Positions 44,546-55,912 of a DNA stretch of 64,000 bases are shown here, piece by piece. The stretch spans positions 1-64,000 of the forward strand of contig JAPEVF010000156.1 of assembly GCA_029747585.1 (NCBI GenBank), in the 5' to 3' direction. This stretch comes from Pleurotus djamor (Eukaryota; Basidiomycota; Agaricomycetes; Agaricales; Pleurotaceae). Position numbers and translations under genes: made by a program. Numbering within the stretch: position 1 is the first letter of the stretch; the number at the start of each line of letters is the position of its first letter. The notes beneath the pieces were generated by a model, which saw only the letters and a list, made by a program, of their open reading frames with translations, made no database searches and was not told where the DNA came from.

Positions 44546-45287
44546 CTACAAATACTTCATATAAAATCCTTCGAAGGTAGCCTCCGTACCCTCTGCGTTC
44601 TTCGGACCACAAACCATGATACCAACGCGCCAGGTCCCCGATGATTGTGATTGAGCGTCGAAGCCCTTCACTTCTCTCATCATTTGAAGGTCAGGGGAGT
44701 CTGGATCAACGTGTGTCACTGGTTTATCGGCGAAGAAATGAAAGATCTGAAGTGTGGTGCCCAGGCGGAGAGCCTTGATGAGGACCCACTCAGTCGTCTT
44801 GGCAGGCTGAATGGACCAATCCGACCAGGGCGACGCAACAACGGTTCTAACGTCGAAAGAAAAGTGATATTAGATTACTGTGGCTAAGTCCGAAGGTAAG
44901 CAAAATAGCTTACCCAACCCACTCGCTCCCTTTATCAACCTCTACGCCCATCTTGACCCACGATTCATCAGTTCCATCCGTGGTTCCGACGACGATCATC
45001 AGGCAACCCTGGTCATACTGAATGCTGCGACCTCCCCTCCACTCCCCTTTGATCCAAACGCCGGCTTCGAACTCTTTCGTCGCGTCGACATCGATGGAGA
45101 GGAAGGCACCATTATGACGGTTCGCCGCATCCTCCCCTTTTCTCTTGGGGATGCGCCAGTAATCTGTCTCTGGCAGGGCTTGTATGGTTATGGTGTTGGG
45201 GGAGTGTACAACGATCTTCTTTGCGGGAGGGTCAATGCGAAATTGAGTGGCGTCGCTGAAATCGAGAGTCGTTGTGGAGGTCGTCAT
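44546..45287 (-). CDS. DUF1349-family protein (beta-sandwich, concanavalin-like)
   Basis: ATG 45287, MTTSTTTLDFSDATQFRIDP. Exon 1 has PETDYWRIPKRKGEDAANRH and GAFLSIDVDATKEFEAGVWI, then YDQGCLMIVVGTTDGTDESW and KMGVEVDKGSEWV. An intron of about 60 nt leads to TVVASPWSDWSIQPAKTTEW, VLIKALRLGTTLQIFHFFAD and GTWRVGIMVCGPKNAEG, ending FEGFYMKYL (44546). About 225 residues, typical for DUF1349 proteins (annotated as 'regulation of enolase protein 1' after a yeast member). The beta-rich fold suggests ligand or carbohydrate binding. Function is not established. No signal peptide, so probably cytosolic. Confidence 0.8.
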
Positions 45288-46953
45288 CGTTTGCAGTCAA
45301 GACGCGCTGATGCTCCGAAGTTTTCCCGTAGCTTTAAGTATTCGTTTAGAAGCCGATATCCACGGGAAAATCATCATACAAATCGAACACCTGATGAGTA
45401 GACGCATGGTGTACTTCAAGGGGCCATGCGAAAAGAACCCGGGGACGATGCACAAGAGGGTATACAGTGAACCCAACGATGGCTTCGATGGTCAAGCCAC
45501 TAGGTCATCTGCGTAGGCTACTGGCTGTTTTCAAAGCGTAGCGCACTGAAATGTATATGAGTGGTCAGTGAAAGCAAGACACAGTAGGAGACATAACTCA
45601 TTTATCCTTACCAACGGTCATCAATGCCGTCAGAAGTTACCGTCAGAATGCTGCGTTGATATGATTGCCCTTGTCGGTGCGATGCCCTCAGTCTCTGGAG
45701 TCATTATCGCCATGGGAAGTGTTGTTCACCCTACGTCCTACACAGCTGTATCGCCCTCCTCAAAGGGCTGGCCGCCGGGCGTAGCAATGGGATATCTGTT
45801 TAACGTTTAGCCCTTGCTTGCTTCGCTTTTAGCTTCCCATTCCAAGACTGGTGACGGGCGCAACCCAGCTGTACGAAAGTGGTTGAAATCGAGATCGGTG
45901 GGTCATCATTGTCTGTAAATGGATACTCCCTTTGTGACCAAAGGTCGTATTGAGGGCTCGCGTGGCGCAATCGAGATAAAGTACAACTGCGGGAGCATTT
46001 TTAGCCGTACTGTGGGTAATCTGTTGCAGTGGCGATGGAGATTGATTCAGGGAGGTCCTGGATTGCAACGGATGGACTGGGGAGCTGAAGTTTGAACTAG
46101 TCAGTGCGATGTTGAAAAAAGCTTGCAGAAGCGGAGCAAGGGGGGCTTAACAGAGAATTGATCTGGGTGCAAAACAGCTTGAGGGATTTGAGTCCAAGGG
46201 GGAAAAGTGAGTCGACAAAGAAAAGCGTCTTCAAAGCTAGTTCAAATCACCACAAAATCACCAGTAGGATTTGGCGGCACCAGTAAAGATATACTACGGG
46301 CGCTTCGAAGGCGCTTGAAGTATTCGCGGAGCTCGTGAGTGAAAACAAACATACCCGTATCTGGTTCTGACTCTAACTCCACAAACGACCTTCCTCCTTG
46401 GGAATCTCGAGCATTTTACCTTGCCGCTCTCGCTCTCGCGCGTGGCGCATGAACGCTCCTCTTTCTCATGTCACAGCCCTCCCGCTTCCGAACCCGTCAA
46501 TCGACAAGGATAGCGATGACGGTTGACCTGCATCTGACCGTGATGATATTTATCGTGTTATCATAGTGGCAGTACTTCAGGCGAGTTGGTAGTCACCAAA
46601 TTCACCATAAATCTATATCTGAACCGAACTTCCCAAAGGATTGCTCATATATGGAACAAGAGGCACCTTTCTTCAACTTTTTGGTCCGAAATATGCCGTG
46701 TTCCTTACGTTCCTTCTTCTCAGTCCATATAAGGACCAGTATCATTGGACAACCCGAAGAAATGCCCACCTAATTCCTTCTAATAACACTTATCTATATC
46801 TCACTCTTTCAAGCTTGCAGGACAAGCAGAAAGAGTTGTTTCGACCTCGGTTCGAAGTACTTTCATAACGTGAGTAATACGCCTTGAATACGCCATCATC
46901 TTTTGTCGCTTTTTTGACGTGAAATAGTATACTGCGCGGGACTCGGAGCGTAC
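45288..46953. other. Intergenic, nothing recognised
   Basis: 1.67 kb, the longest gene-free stretch in the middle of the window, upstream of the HMG-box gene. A GTGAGTAATACGCC...GAAATAG pair near 46873-46928 could be a 5' untranslated intron just before the HMG start. Confidence 0.45.
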
Positions 46954-48367
46954 ATGGACAACCAAGTCTTCGCGGAGACACTGACGCCGACCTCTTGGTG
47001 CCAGGTATCCGCCTCGCGATCGCCTTCAAAATCCCCGATGCCAGACGTGTCTCCTAATACTCTGGAGGATGATACTGCGCTCTGGGAACCCACGACTTGG
47101 GATCCCAACGCGTCTTTACGTCCCCATCGCAAGAAGAAACCTGCAAACCATATACCCCGCCCTCCAAACGCCTTCATCCTCTTTCGCTCCTACTTCATCC
47201 GTTCCCAACATGTCTCCTCCATCGTGGAGCCCAATCATAGCACGCTATCTAAGATCATAGGGATGACATGGAAGGGATTGAGTGATGCTGAGAAGGAGGT
47301 CTGGTTTCGGAGGGCGAAGAAAGCTGGCGAAGATCATAAGAAGAAATGGCCAAAGTACACTTTCAGACCCATTCACGGTGCGAAGAAGAGCGATACCAAG
47401 TCGTCTTCGCTCAATTCGAGGGTGGCCGCTCCTCCTGTGGCGCCCGGAAACGGCGGCGGAGGTCGACGAATAAGGGAGGTAGAGCCCACCGACGACGCCC
47501 GCTGTAAGAAGATCGCGAATTTGCTTTCTTCTGGCCTGCGCGGCGCCGATCTTGACGATGCGATCAGGGACTTTGACCAAAACCATGTTCCACCGGTCGT
47601 TACGAGATTTGAGGCACCTTTGACTGCGGAGGAGTATGCCAATAACACGAGGAAGGTCAAGTCCACGAGCCCCGCGCCTACATCCTCCCAAACAGCTACA
47701 GCAGCCTCGATAAGCACGCCATGCTTACCTCTCAGAGCGCTGAGTCTTCGTGTGAGTTATGCTATCCTCGGTTTCTTACAATCGACTTATGACCCTACCT
47801 CAGACCTCAAGTCCGGACCAAGCTATCTCTACATTCTCTTCATCGTCACTGGCGTGCCCCCCTCAGGAAGATATCCTTCGATCGGACTGGGTGGATAATC
47901 CTCACCACAATTGGTTAGCAATGCCAACACCGAGAAGAACACTCTCCCTTGACCACCTTTGTGTACCATCTCATTCTCATGACGCGTCGCATCCAAGTTC
48001 ACCCTTGTCTGCGACATCGTTGTCTTCTTCGCCTTCGAGTGCAAGCTCCTTTGAGCTGACCCCTTCTTCGCCTGCGCATTATGTGGGTCTACCTCCTCTC
48101 AGTTACTCCGAGCGCCAACACCCCGGGGATTGGCAAGTGACTCTGCCCCAACCTGCAGTTGCTGACCAATCATACGCTCGATACCTACCATACGAGTCAA
48201 ATCCAGGTGGACTCGCTGTCTCGCCAGATCATCCTGATCACCCACAGTGGTATTTCCCCGCCACACAAGAGCCTCCTCTGGCAGAGCGCTACGGATATTC
48301 TTATGGATGTCCTCCCTCATATGTTGAAATGGGCGCCGTGTTCCCTGGCTGGAGCTCCGGAGAATGA
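46954..48367 (+). CDS. HMG-box transcription factor
   Basis: ATG 46954, MDNQVFAETLTPTSW. The HMG box is at about 47130-47375: HIPRPPNAFILFRSYFIRSQ, then STLSKIIGMTWKGLSDAEKE and KAGEDHKKKWPKYTF. It belongs to the sequence-specific MATA/SOX-like class, with the minor-groove wedge in NAFILFR. A long Ser/Pro-rich C-terminal region follows after one intron (47752-47800; SLR joined to TSSPDQAISTF), ending MGAVFPGWSSGE (48367). Such proteins bind and bend DNA in the nucleus; fungal members regulate mating and sexual development. No mating-type locus partners are visible here, so the role is not defined. Confidence 0.87.
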
Positions 48368-48618
48368 TCGTATTGTCTAATTCCAAAATTTCGGACTGAT
48401 GGACATTTCACTTTTGTTCTTATTTTCATTGTTCTTGACTAGTACATTTTTATCTCTCTCTTCAACTAACTGTATCCCTTCGCTTCGCTCGAATTGATGT
48501 ATCAAATAGGTGGATGTTTGTAGCCTACGAGTTTTATTCGTTTATGTGACAAGTTCATATGCTTAAATAGGCTCGAATTCCAGCCTCTATGACGGGAGGA
48601 TGGCAGTCGATCCTCTGC

Positions 48619-49864
48619 TTAAATGAACTTGAAATCCAAGGAAGCAAAAATTGCAAACTCAGACAATATGCCTCGACCCCGGATCGAACGAGGGATCTTC
48701 GCATTACGAGTGCGACGCTTTACCACTGAGCCACCGAGGCATGAAAAGGTATCCGGCAAGTACATGGTTGAACGGTTTACTCACCTTGGACGAAACTCTT
48801 TTCACGAACTTGACGATCTCATCAACAGTACCACTCTCGTTATCTTCAAAGACAGCATGACCCCCTTCAATCTGTACATACTCCAGCTTCTTGATGAGGG
48901 GTCTGAAGAAGTCCACGATCGGTTGAGGCTTGACATTCTGATCATCCTTTCCGAAGAGCATCTTCATCTTCAACTCTCCACTCCGCCCAACTTCCTCCAG
49001 CCTCGCTCGACTTTGTTCCCTCCACGGGGTAAGCAGGCCTAAAGTATCGGGAATTTGGAGGAAGGTCTGACCGATATATTGCATGCGGACGCTGAAGGGG
49101 ATCTTGGAAGGGTGGAGAAAGAGGTTGTTCACCCAATGTTGGTGGACGAGGATTGCGTCTGTGACGTTGGTGTTCTGGAAAAAGTCGCCCGCGTTCCCGT
49201 TCGGTCCTACGAAGAGAGGCGCGAGTTCAGGGCCATACGCTGGTCCGCCGCCGATGGTAATAGCGCCGAGAATAGGTAACGGGTTGAAGGCGTGGGCGAT
49301 GTCGGCGATGATAGCAGCTAAGAAAAACTTAGAACCACGATTGGCAAGGAAGGGTAGGTGTTCTTACCCGAGAGACTCCTACAGTAACGTCAATGATCAG
49401 GTTTGGCGGTTTATGACACAGGACGTACCATCCGACGAAGACAGGCTTCTTGAGGTTAAATCCTTTCACGACGGTATCGAAGTCAGCGGCCATTAATTCC
49501 TGCGTGTACGCTTCTGGTTGAGTTGGCTTATCGCTCCGCCCGAAATTCCTCATATCATATCGAACCTGGGGAATCGGTCGGGGGTCAGTACAACGATGGA
49601 GAAATGATTGAATGACGTTCATACCAGATAAAAGTCATTTTTCAGCCTTGGGTGCTCGAACAGTCTATCGTAGACTATTCCACTCAGCAAGCCGCCATGA
49701 ACAAATACAATGCTCTGCTTCATGGGGTTGCCAGTAGCGTCAGCATAGATCTTGGTACCGTCAGTTGATGTGAGGATCTTGACGGTCGTACCGGAGTGCG
49801 GATGAGCGCTGACTGTCGAGAGCGATAGGAGGGTGACTGAGAGGAATAAGAGAGGCAGAAACAT
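48619..49864 (-). CDS. Secreted alpha/beta hydrolase
   Basis: Signal peptide MFLPLLFLSVTLLSLSTVSA (49864). Exon 1 has SIVFVHGGLLSGIVYDRLFE (oxyanion region). Exon 2 has RYDMRNFGRSDKPTQPEAYT and KKPVFVGW. An 11-nt exon (49368-49378) adds SLS, giving the nucleophile elbow GWSLS. Then AAIIADIAHAFNPLPILGAI, the acid-residue region MLFGKDDQNV (about 48940) and the histidine region IEGGHAVFEDNES (about 48860). The coding part can finish VSSK plus FI-stop through an intron 48784-48628 (GTGAGT to TTTCAAG) that contains the tRNA-Thr gene on the same strand; without that intron the frame runs on through the tRNA to 48704. Ester or lactone hydrolysis outside the cell is likely; the substrate is unknown. 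Confidence 0.82.
48669..48740 (-). tRNA. tRNA-Thr(CGU)
   Basis: 72 nt, intronless. Acceptor GCCTCGG/TCGAGGC with discriminator A, D-arm GGCTCAGTGGTAAAGC, anticodon stem-loop TCGCA CTCGTAA TGCGA (anticodon CGT), and T-loop GTTCGATCC. It lies inside the inferred last intron of the hydrolase gene, on the same strand. Confidence 0.95.
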
Positions 49865-49930
49865 GGTTATTCGCTCAAGTCACGATGGAAGTGCGACTGG
49901 AGGTTGTAGCACAGGTATGTAGATCGTGGG

Positions 49931-49939
49931 CTTTTATAT
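49931..49939 (-). promoter_or_regulatory. TATA box of hydrolase gene
   Basis: ATATAAAAG on the minus strand, about 70 nt upstream of the hydrolase ATG. Confidence 0.5.
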
Positions 49940-50909
49940 TCCGTCCTCAACATTTCGTCAGAACTTCTATAGCGACTGAAGCATCGCGTTTGGAGATAGG
50001 ACCGTTCGGAGAAGTTCGACGTTACCAGCGCTGCTTGCGCCACACGGTCCCATTAGCGTTTTGATTGACGGAGGGATCATCGTCAGGAACGGTGAGCGGG
50101 AACAATAATACGACGAAGCCCCAAAGGAGACTGCGAAACGTCCAAGAACACGTTCGCCGTATCAGACCGAGATACTGATAGAGTTGGTCGGTTCAGAATG
50201 ACGAACCACGGCGGAATGGTAAGCGGCGCCACCAGGCACCACGGTGAGGCTCCCAGTCTTCCAAAGAGAAAGTAGTCTTATTTCCAGAAGGAGGATTTCC
50301 GACTACGAAGCGAGAGGAGAGATCCTATACTTTGAGAGCGAGCAGCCCGCACGGTGGCTTGACTGTTTGATATCGGGGAAAACTTCCTAGATGGAGATGG
50401 GACCTACGAACTAGAGCAGGGGTAAGCCTGCACATCAAAAGATGGAAATTGCATTGCTTAGACTTTGTAGCCTTTGAGCCATCTAACCGATGAGAGATGT
50501 GATGATGGGGTCGATGAAGGGCCTCCACAGAAGGATAAGCTGAGGCTTGTGGGTGTGGATGATGGAGGCCGTTTAGAATGTTCTTCGCGACCAAAGCAGG
50601 GCCGAGAATAGAGTATGAGAGTACACTCTAGACTCCGTAAGTTAGAGTGATGTTCAGAGACAAGGCAGTCGAATGTTAGCCTTGGGTAGGTCACGACGCG
50701 TGCGTGTGGGTATCTCTCCAGTGGCCACGCCGTCGAGACCAATGAGGCTGTCAAAAGGGTTTGCTTGAGCTTGAAAACGTGAGGCACCGCGCATTGACTG
50801 AGTTTTGTGCGACTTGTGTTTGCATTGACGAGGTCAAAGCAGGGTGGCGTACGCGCATTGTCGCGTCAGTGGCACGAGGATGGCAAAGCGGGGTCTTCAC
50901 GTGGACGCG

Positions 50910-50915
50910 TATAAA
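50910..50915 (+). promoter_or_regulatory. TATA box of the 51042 gene
   Basis: TATAAA preceded by a CACGTG site (50899-50904); about 130 nt upstream of the ATG at 51042. Confidence 0.45.
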
Positions 50916-51041
50916 GGGGCGATGGTCTACATCTTCCTCTTCATCCCAGTTCCTCCAATTCCTAGTCTTCGGCCGCATACCACCAGCACCAAATTTCTTT
51001 CATACCTCTCACAACCATTTCTTCTTCGGTCAACAACCAAG

Positions 51042-51883
51042 ATGAAGAGAACTAGATCGACCGTCGATACCTCTGCCACAGGTATGTAGAATTATTCGTC
51101 GGGTGGGAGATTGAGAGCTGAGCACAGTTACTTTATGTAGGTGGCACGGTCGCGTCAGAAGGACACAGCAGGACCATGGAGGGTCGGGGAGGCAAAGTAC
51201 GGAAGGAGATCGGTATGGAAGACGTCACTGTTCCTCAGCAACTGGATCTCTCCCGCGGAGGGAACGAGCGCGGGGGTCCTTCAAATGAAGGCTACAGTGT
51301 TATCAGTACTTCCGTCGGGTTCCCTGGCAAATCTAGAGACCAGACCCCTGCCGCCGAACCCATTTCGACTTCGCCACGGACAGTCTTCACCGGCGTCGAC
51401 GTCAAGGAGCAGTGCGCAGTGGTGATTCTGCTCAATCTTCAATACCCTACGAACTTCGAGACGGGGGAAGGAATATGGCGGCCAGATTTGATCGCTGAAC
51501 GGGGAAGCACGACGGAGATACCGACCTGGAAGAAAGACCCCAAGCGATCGGGCAAAGTGAGGGTAGCTGGGGGCCTTGGAGAAGACGAGGCCAGCAAGAA
51601 GCAAGCTTCGAAGAGAGGGCGACCGATGAAGCGAATGCCGAAGGATACCATGTCCAAGGAGGGAGCGATGTCAGAGAAAGAAAATGTCGGCGAGACCGTG
51701 GGAGATGGATTGGTAGCTGCAGCAACCGGCGAAGAGGTCGAGAAGGCATATTTTTTGCCAAAGGTCACTTCGATGCAAGCGATGCAAGATATGAGCATGA
51801 AACATTCCGCCACGGCGAGCGTTCAGGAGACTGGGAGTCACTATAACACTCGGAGCAGGAAAGCGTCTACGAGGTTACTGTAA
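51042..51883 (+). CDS. Unknown basic, nuclear-type protein
   Basis: Exon 1 MKRTRSTVDTSATG (51042) is spliced at CACAG|GTATGT to an acceptor TTATGTAG (51140), continuing GTVASEGHSRTMEGRGGK. Distinct blocks: VKEQCAVVILLNLQYPTNFE, GIWRPDLIAERGSTTEIPTW and KKQASKRGRPMKRMPKDTMS (an AT-hook-like RGRP core). It ends GSHYNTRSRKASTRLL (51883). About 250 residues. The RGRP motif and basic ends suggest DNA contact in the nucleus. No family recognised. Confidence 0.6.
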
Positions 51884-51886
51884 GAT

Positions 51887-52620
51887 TTATGGAATGACGA
51901 TAGAGTAGCAAGACGGACCTTTGAGATATTGCTTCGTGTACTCATCTTTGAAATATTTAATCGTATTCATGAACTTTTCATCAATGACTAGGAGATATTC
52001 AGGCCCTTCGTCTGGTTGTCGTCTGGTCACTATGACGGCAAGATGTTTACGGTCTACCCATGCTGGTGATCCCGTATAGACATGGCAGCTTATCAGCTCT
52101 GCAAGACAAGTCACGTAACAACTCGCAAATTGCATCAGGTAAAGCGATAGAATTGGATGTGGAAGGAGAGAAACTTGGCGGAAAAGTATCGGATGGAAAT
52201 AAATACCCCTGTCATAGTCAGGTGATGCAGTTTCGTCCGAAACCCCGACGGCTGTCTTGCCCAAACTTCCATGCGCGAGTAGTCACGTCGTCGTCCTTTG
52301 CTGGCCATCTGGCGCTTGTGTATCTCAAATGTACCCTACCAGCAGGGTCTCAAGAGAACCAAACGATATTCATCGTCAGATTTCGCCTGGCCCCGGGCTC
52401 TGGTCATCATTTCAAGGATACTCTCTTCCTGTCAGATTCTTGTGCAACGCGCCGTCAAGTTCACATACTTCTCCTATGACACTCATCTTACGAATTGCTA
52501 TGAAATGATTGTCCGTCCATACTCCAGAGACTTGTCCTCCGAGGCCGTGTACAACATCTTTATATGATGGACAGATCTTCTGGAATCCTATGCCGCTTCG
52601 GACATCCCCGTTGCTCTGAC
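51887..52620 (-). CDS. Unknown small protein, exon structure uncertain
   Basis: The minus strand holds several protein-like pieces: VRSGIGFQKICPSYKDVVHG and LGGQVSGVWTDNHFIAI (about 52600-52500); ESILEMMTRARGQAKSDDEY then RLVLLRPCW (about 52425-52335); TTRAWKFGQDSRRGFGRNC (about 52290-52240); and SCHVYTGSPAWVDRKHLAVI with YLLVIDEKFMNTIKYFKDEY then TKQYLKG (about 52090-51905). Splice-like signals (GTAGGG...CAAAG, GTATTT...TTGCAG) could join them, but I could not build one consistent frame. No family recognised. The 3' end lies 3 bases from the convergent neighbour. Confidence 0.4.
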
Positions 52621-52690
52621 GGGTCATAGGGCCAGTCTCATTATGTCCGCGCTACTACTACGTTCCTCCACCTCCACTGCCAACAACGAC

Positions 52691-54484
52691 ATGGACCCCC
52701 TTTCCGTGGCAGCATCCATCGTGGCGTTCTTGGACGCCGGAGCAAAGCTCAAGCTATCATTGAGCAAGGTGAGTGTTCTCAGATCAGTTTGTGAAATTGA
52801 AGCTGATGCTCCTCTCCAAGGTCCCGGGAAATAGAGCTTATGCACAATCCCTAGCTCGCGACGTGTTTGATACACTGTTATCCTTGAATGCGCTATACGA
52901 GATGAATAAGGGTTTCCTCAACACAAACCCAGAAATCGCCCCGCTGCGGGTTTCCCTTCAAATATTAGCGAGGTATGTAGTGGACGAACTACCCTGTAAC
53001 TATCCTCACGCCGAAATTTAATGTCTCTCGTAGTGACCTTGAACGTGCGAGGGTTCGCTTCGAGGCTTACGCAGCATATGGAATGAACACTGGAAGCAGG
53101 ATGAACCAAATCGTCGCTAAATTCAAGGCTTGGCTCCTGGCCGATAGTATTGAAGCTGAGCTCTCCCAACTACGAGAGAGTATCCAGAAGTTGATTACCC
53201 AGTTTCACGTATGGTTTTTTTTTATTCTGATTGACGTCACAAGCTTGATCCTCAAGTTTTCCCTAGATCTTGGTCTCCATTCGAAGTGAAATAGCCATCG
53301 CAAGGCTTGAACACGCCAACCTCCAGATGGTCGAAGATCGACGAGCCCGAATTTTACAATTCGACACGCTTTTCTCTCAGATTACACATCAAGCGTATAT
53401 GTCATTATTCGTGAGTTTATCCTAGTTGACTATTCTTCCTCTAAAATAATTTACGCTCCCCCTTCAGAACCAGTCGCCACTCAGCCTCATAGAGATCCAA
53501 TACATCGACTTCAAGGCTCGGAATGTCATCGCACCCCTTGAGACACCATCTCTTTTGGTATCATTTTCTGACGAAGATGACGATATCAGTATGAGAAAGG
53601 TCACTTGTTACTATCGAGACTCTGCCCCTGCCCCCACAAGATCAATGATGGCCACACTCCTATGTGATCTTGCAACGGTCCAGCATCATATCCATGCGAA
53701 GAACGTATCCCACATCGCTCGGGGTATCGCAGCCATCGTGATGCGGCTTGTGTCCACGCTTCATGTGTGCCGGTGCTTCGAACTCAGCAAACAGTTGCTC
53801 AACGTTGCCGAAAAGGTTCTCCGCCGTGCTCTACAGGACCCAAACCTAGTTCAAGGCAGCGAAAATAACCTGTATTATTGGCTATCATCGGCTATCATCG
53901 CCAAGTTACACTTCGTGCTCCCTCAAGAAGAACGTGTTGGGCTAGCACGCGAGGCTATACATCTTTGTCGCATGCACTTGGCCTCCTCGACTTCTCGATG
54001 TTCCATTTTATATCGCCGGATTCGTTCTAATTTCATAATCAACCAATGCGGACACTTGATCAACTCGAATGAAGTCTACGCAACTCCGGGGGAAGCCGTG
54101 GCAACCTATTTGGACGCCCTTAAGCTCCTCTCCTTGGATGAATGGCCTAACCTTGATGAACGTTCAGCGGGGTGGTCAGTATTTCATCCATACGCTCTCC
54201 AATGCTATATACGCACATTGTTCCTCCTATCGAACTCTTATGGGCTCAACGGCGAATATACCCGAGCGTATTACACGGGGAGGGACTGCATCGCGGCAAT
54301 GGACAAGCTTTCGAGCTGTCATTTTCGTCCGCCGCGAAACTTCAGTTTCTTCTCCGTGGAACGCCTTCAGTTGGAGCAAGGATTTTGCTCGATGACGAGT
54401 ATAGTCCGCGGCCCATACTTCGTCCACGGCGGAGGAGAATCAAACGAAGAAGAGGGACTGGTGCAATGGGGAGAGGCCCTGTAG
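52691..54484 (+). CDS. HeLo-like N-terminal (STAND-associated) protein
   Basis: Intact paralogue of the 20177-22008 gene. Starts MDPLSVAASIVAFLDAGAKL (52691; an in-frame upstream ATG at 52643 is also possible). Five exons: after an intron, AYAQSLARDVFDTLLSLNAL; then MNQIVAKFKAWLLADSIEAE with LSQLRESIQKLI; then SIRSEIAIARLEHANLQMVE; and a long last exon NQSPLSLIEIQYIDFKARNV through YTRAYYTGRDCIAAMDKL to LVQWGEAL (54484). The MDPLS.AASIV start is that of HeLo-like N domains found on fungal NLR-like proteins, which can signal or execute cell death. The C-terminal half is helical with TPR-like spacing. No NACHT or NB-ARC motif is present, so this could be a stand-alone adaptor. Function inferred only. 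Confidence 0.72.
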
Positions 54485-54585
54485 ACTCGTTTCCTCCCAC
54501 TTTGATAGACTGAGGAGCCGAAGATAGTCGGGTAATCGATTGAGGCTGTGAAAGCCATGATGTACTCTACATGGTCGAAGATACC

Positions 54586-55912
54586 CTATACCCTCTGCTC
54601 AACACTAACTCCAGCAAATTCCAAGCGGCTAAGGGTTTCCATCCAGGTGGTATGTGTTCCGTCAGCCGCTCTCAAATTCATCGTAATTCGATTGACCATG
54701 ATAGCTGTGAGGCTGATTTCCCAGTTAGATTAGTTAGAATATGGTCGAAAGGCAGCGGTGCGGGACGTACATCATGGCCGGACTTAGGTGGATCGCAACA
54801 AAGGGAAAGGGATTAGTAATTGTCAATCGAGTGAGCAGAAGAACCATACTAGTCGTGTGTAAATTGAATCGCTGGCCGATTCTAGATGTCATATGTGAGA
54901 CTCGACGTTCAGAGGGGTTTTCAATCGCGAATGATGCTCACCCGGGTGAAGAAGATGAGGAGAAGCCAGACGAAGTTAGACGAGAACACTACAAAGAAGT
55001 AGATGGTCCCATCTCGTTTGATGACTTTGAATAGCTTCCCCAGGTAGAAGTCACCGCCGATAGCTTGAGTGCTAGCAGAGAGAATGACGACGAACGCTAT
55101 GACATCCAAGGCTAATCCCAGGGACAAGAAGGATATCAACGCTGGCGTTCTAAAGGTTTCTGATGCTAAGCCAAGTCCACTTCAAGTGATGGACTAAGCG
55201 CACGTACGTCGATGAGAAAAATGTAAAGCGTAGGACGCAGGCTAGGACGAAGTTTCAGTTCTCACAGATTCATGGCCATGGTTTCCTTTCATGACGTACC
55301 GTGAACTGCGCCCGATACTGCGACTAGTGGCGCTTCTGGGCCCTTGTAGGCAAGAACTTCATATAAGGTATGACCCACAATCGCGCCCTGCGCAGCAATG
55401 AGGAGGCCACACACTCCCAGGATGACTTTGTTGCACTTCATAAGGGCGTAAACACTAGAGTATAGCCAGTGAGATCAAGCGTCATGAGACTGTATTCGAG
55501 GATCACATACCGTAAGAATAAAATCATTTCAGCAGTACACGTCACACATATTTTCCCAACAATTTGTATTGTTGCGGAAGGCTTGCAGCTAGAATTCCAG
55601 TGAATTTTGCGGCGAGGCATCAGGCGACAAGTCTCGACGTACGACTAGAATGGGAGGCGGTGGTAAGGTTGAAAGTTGAAAGTTGAAAGTGTGTAGGAGG
55701 TGATCAGTACTCACAGAGGAAGGGTCAAGTTGAGCTGTCGAGGGGTCAGAGCGAGGAGTCAGATATTGAGCGAAAGACGAACCAATGACGGTGGCGACGA
55801 CAACACAGAAAGGATAATATCGGTTCTGGTGTAGACGCAGCATCAAGAAAGGCGGCGCTTGACAGACCCATGGCTGGAAACGAACCACAATAAACAGCCA
55901 GAAGACTGACAT
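54586..55912 (-). CDS. Multi-pass membrane protein of a basidiomycete-specific type
   Basis: Exons read MSVFWLFIVV and PPFLMLRLHQNRYYPFCVVV (55912 on); MPRRKIHWN with VGKICVTCTAEMILFLR (about 55620-55510); VYALMKCNKVILGVCGLLIA (about 55450); PALISFLSLGLALDVIAFVV and YFFVVFSSNFVWLLLIFF (about 55145-54945); LTITNPFPFVAIHLSPAMM (about 54820); and LTAIMVNRITMNLRAADGTH to the stop at 54586. About five to seven hydrophobic helices. The order 'FLRVYAL...ILG...' and the late 'NRITMNLR' block match a large family of seven-helix-like membrane proteins expanded in mushrooms, with no known function. The 5' exon may be missing. A GPCR-like fold is a guess. Confidence 0.6.

Larger units (their letters stand above)
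49865..51041. other. Divergent intergenic region
   Basis: 1.18 kb between the hydrolase and the gene at 51042. Contains TATA-like boxes for both (entries below). Other frames show no family. Confidence 0.45.
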
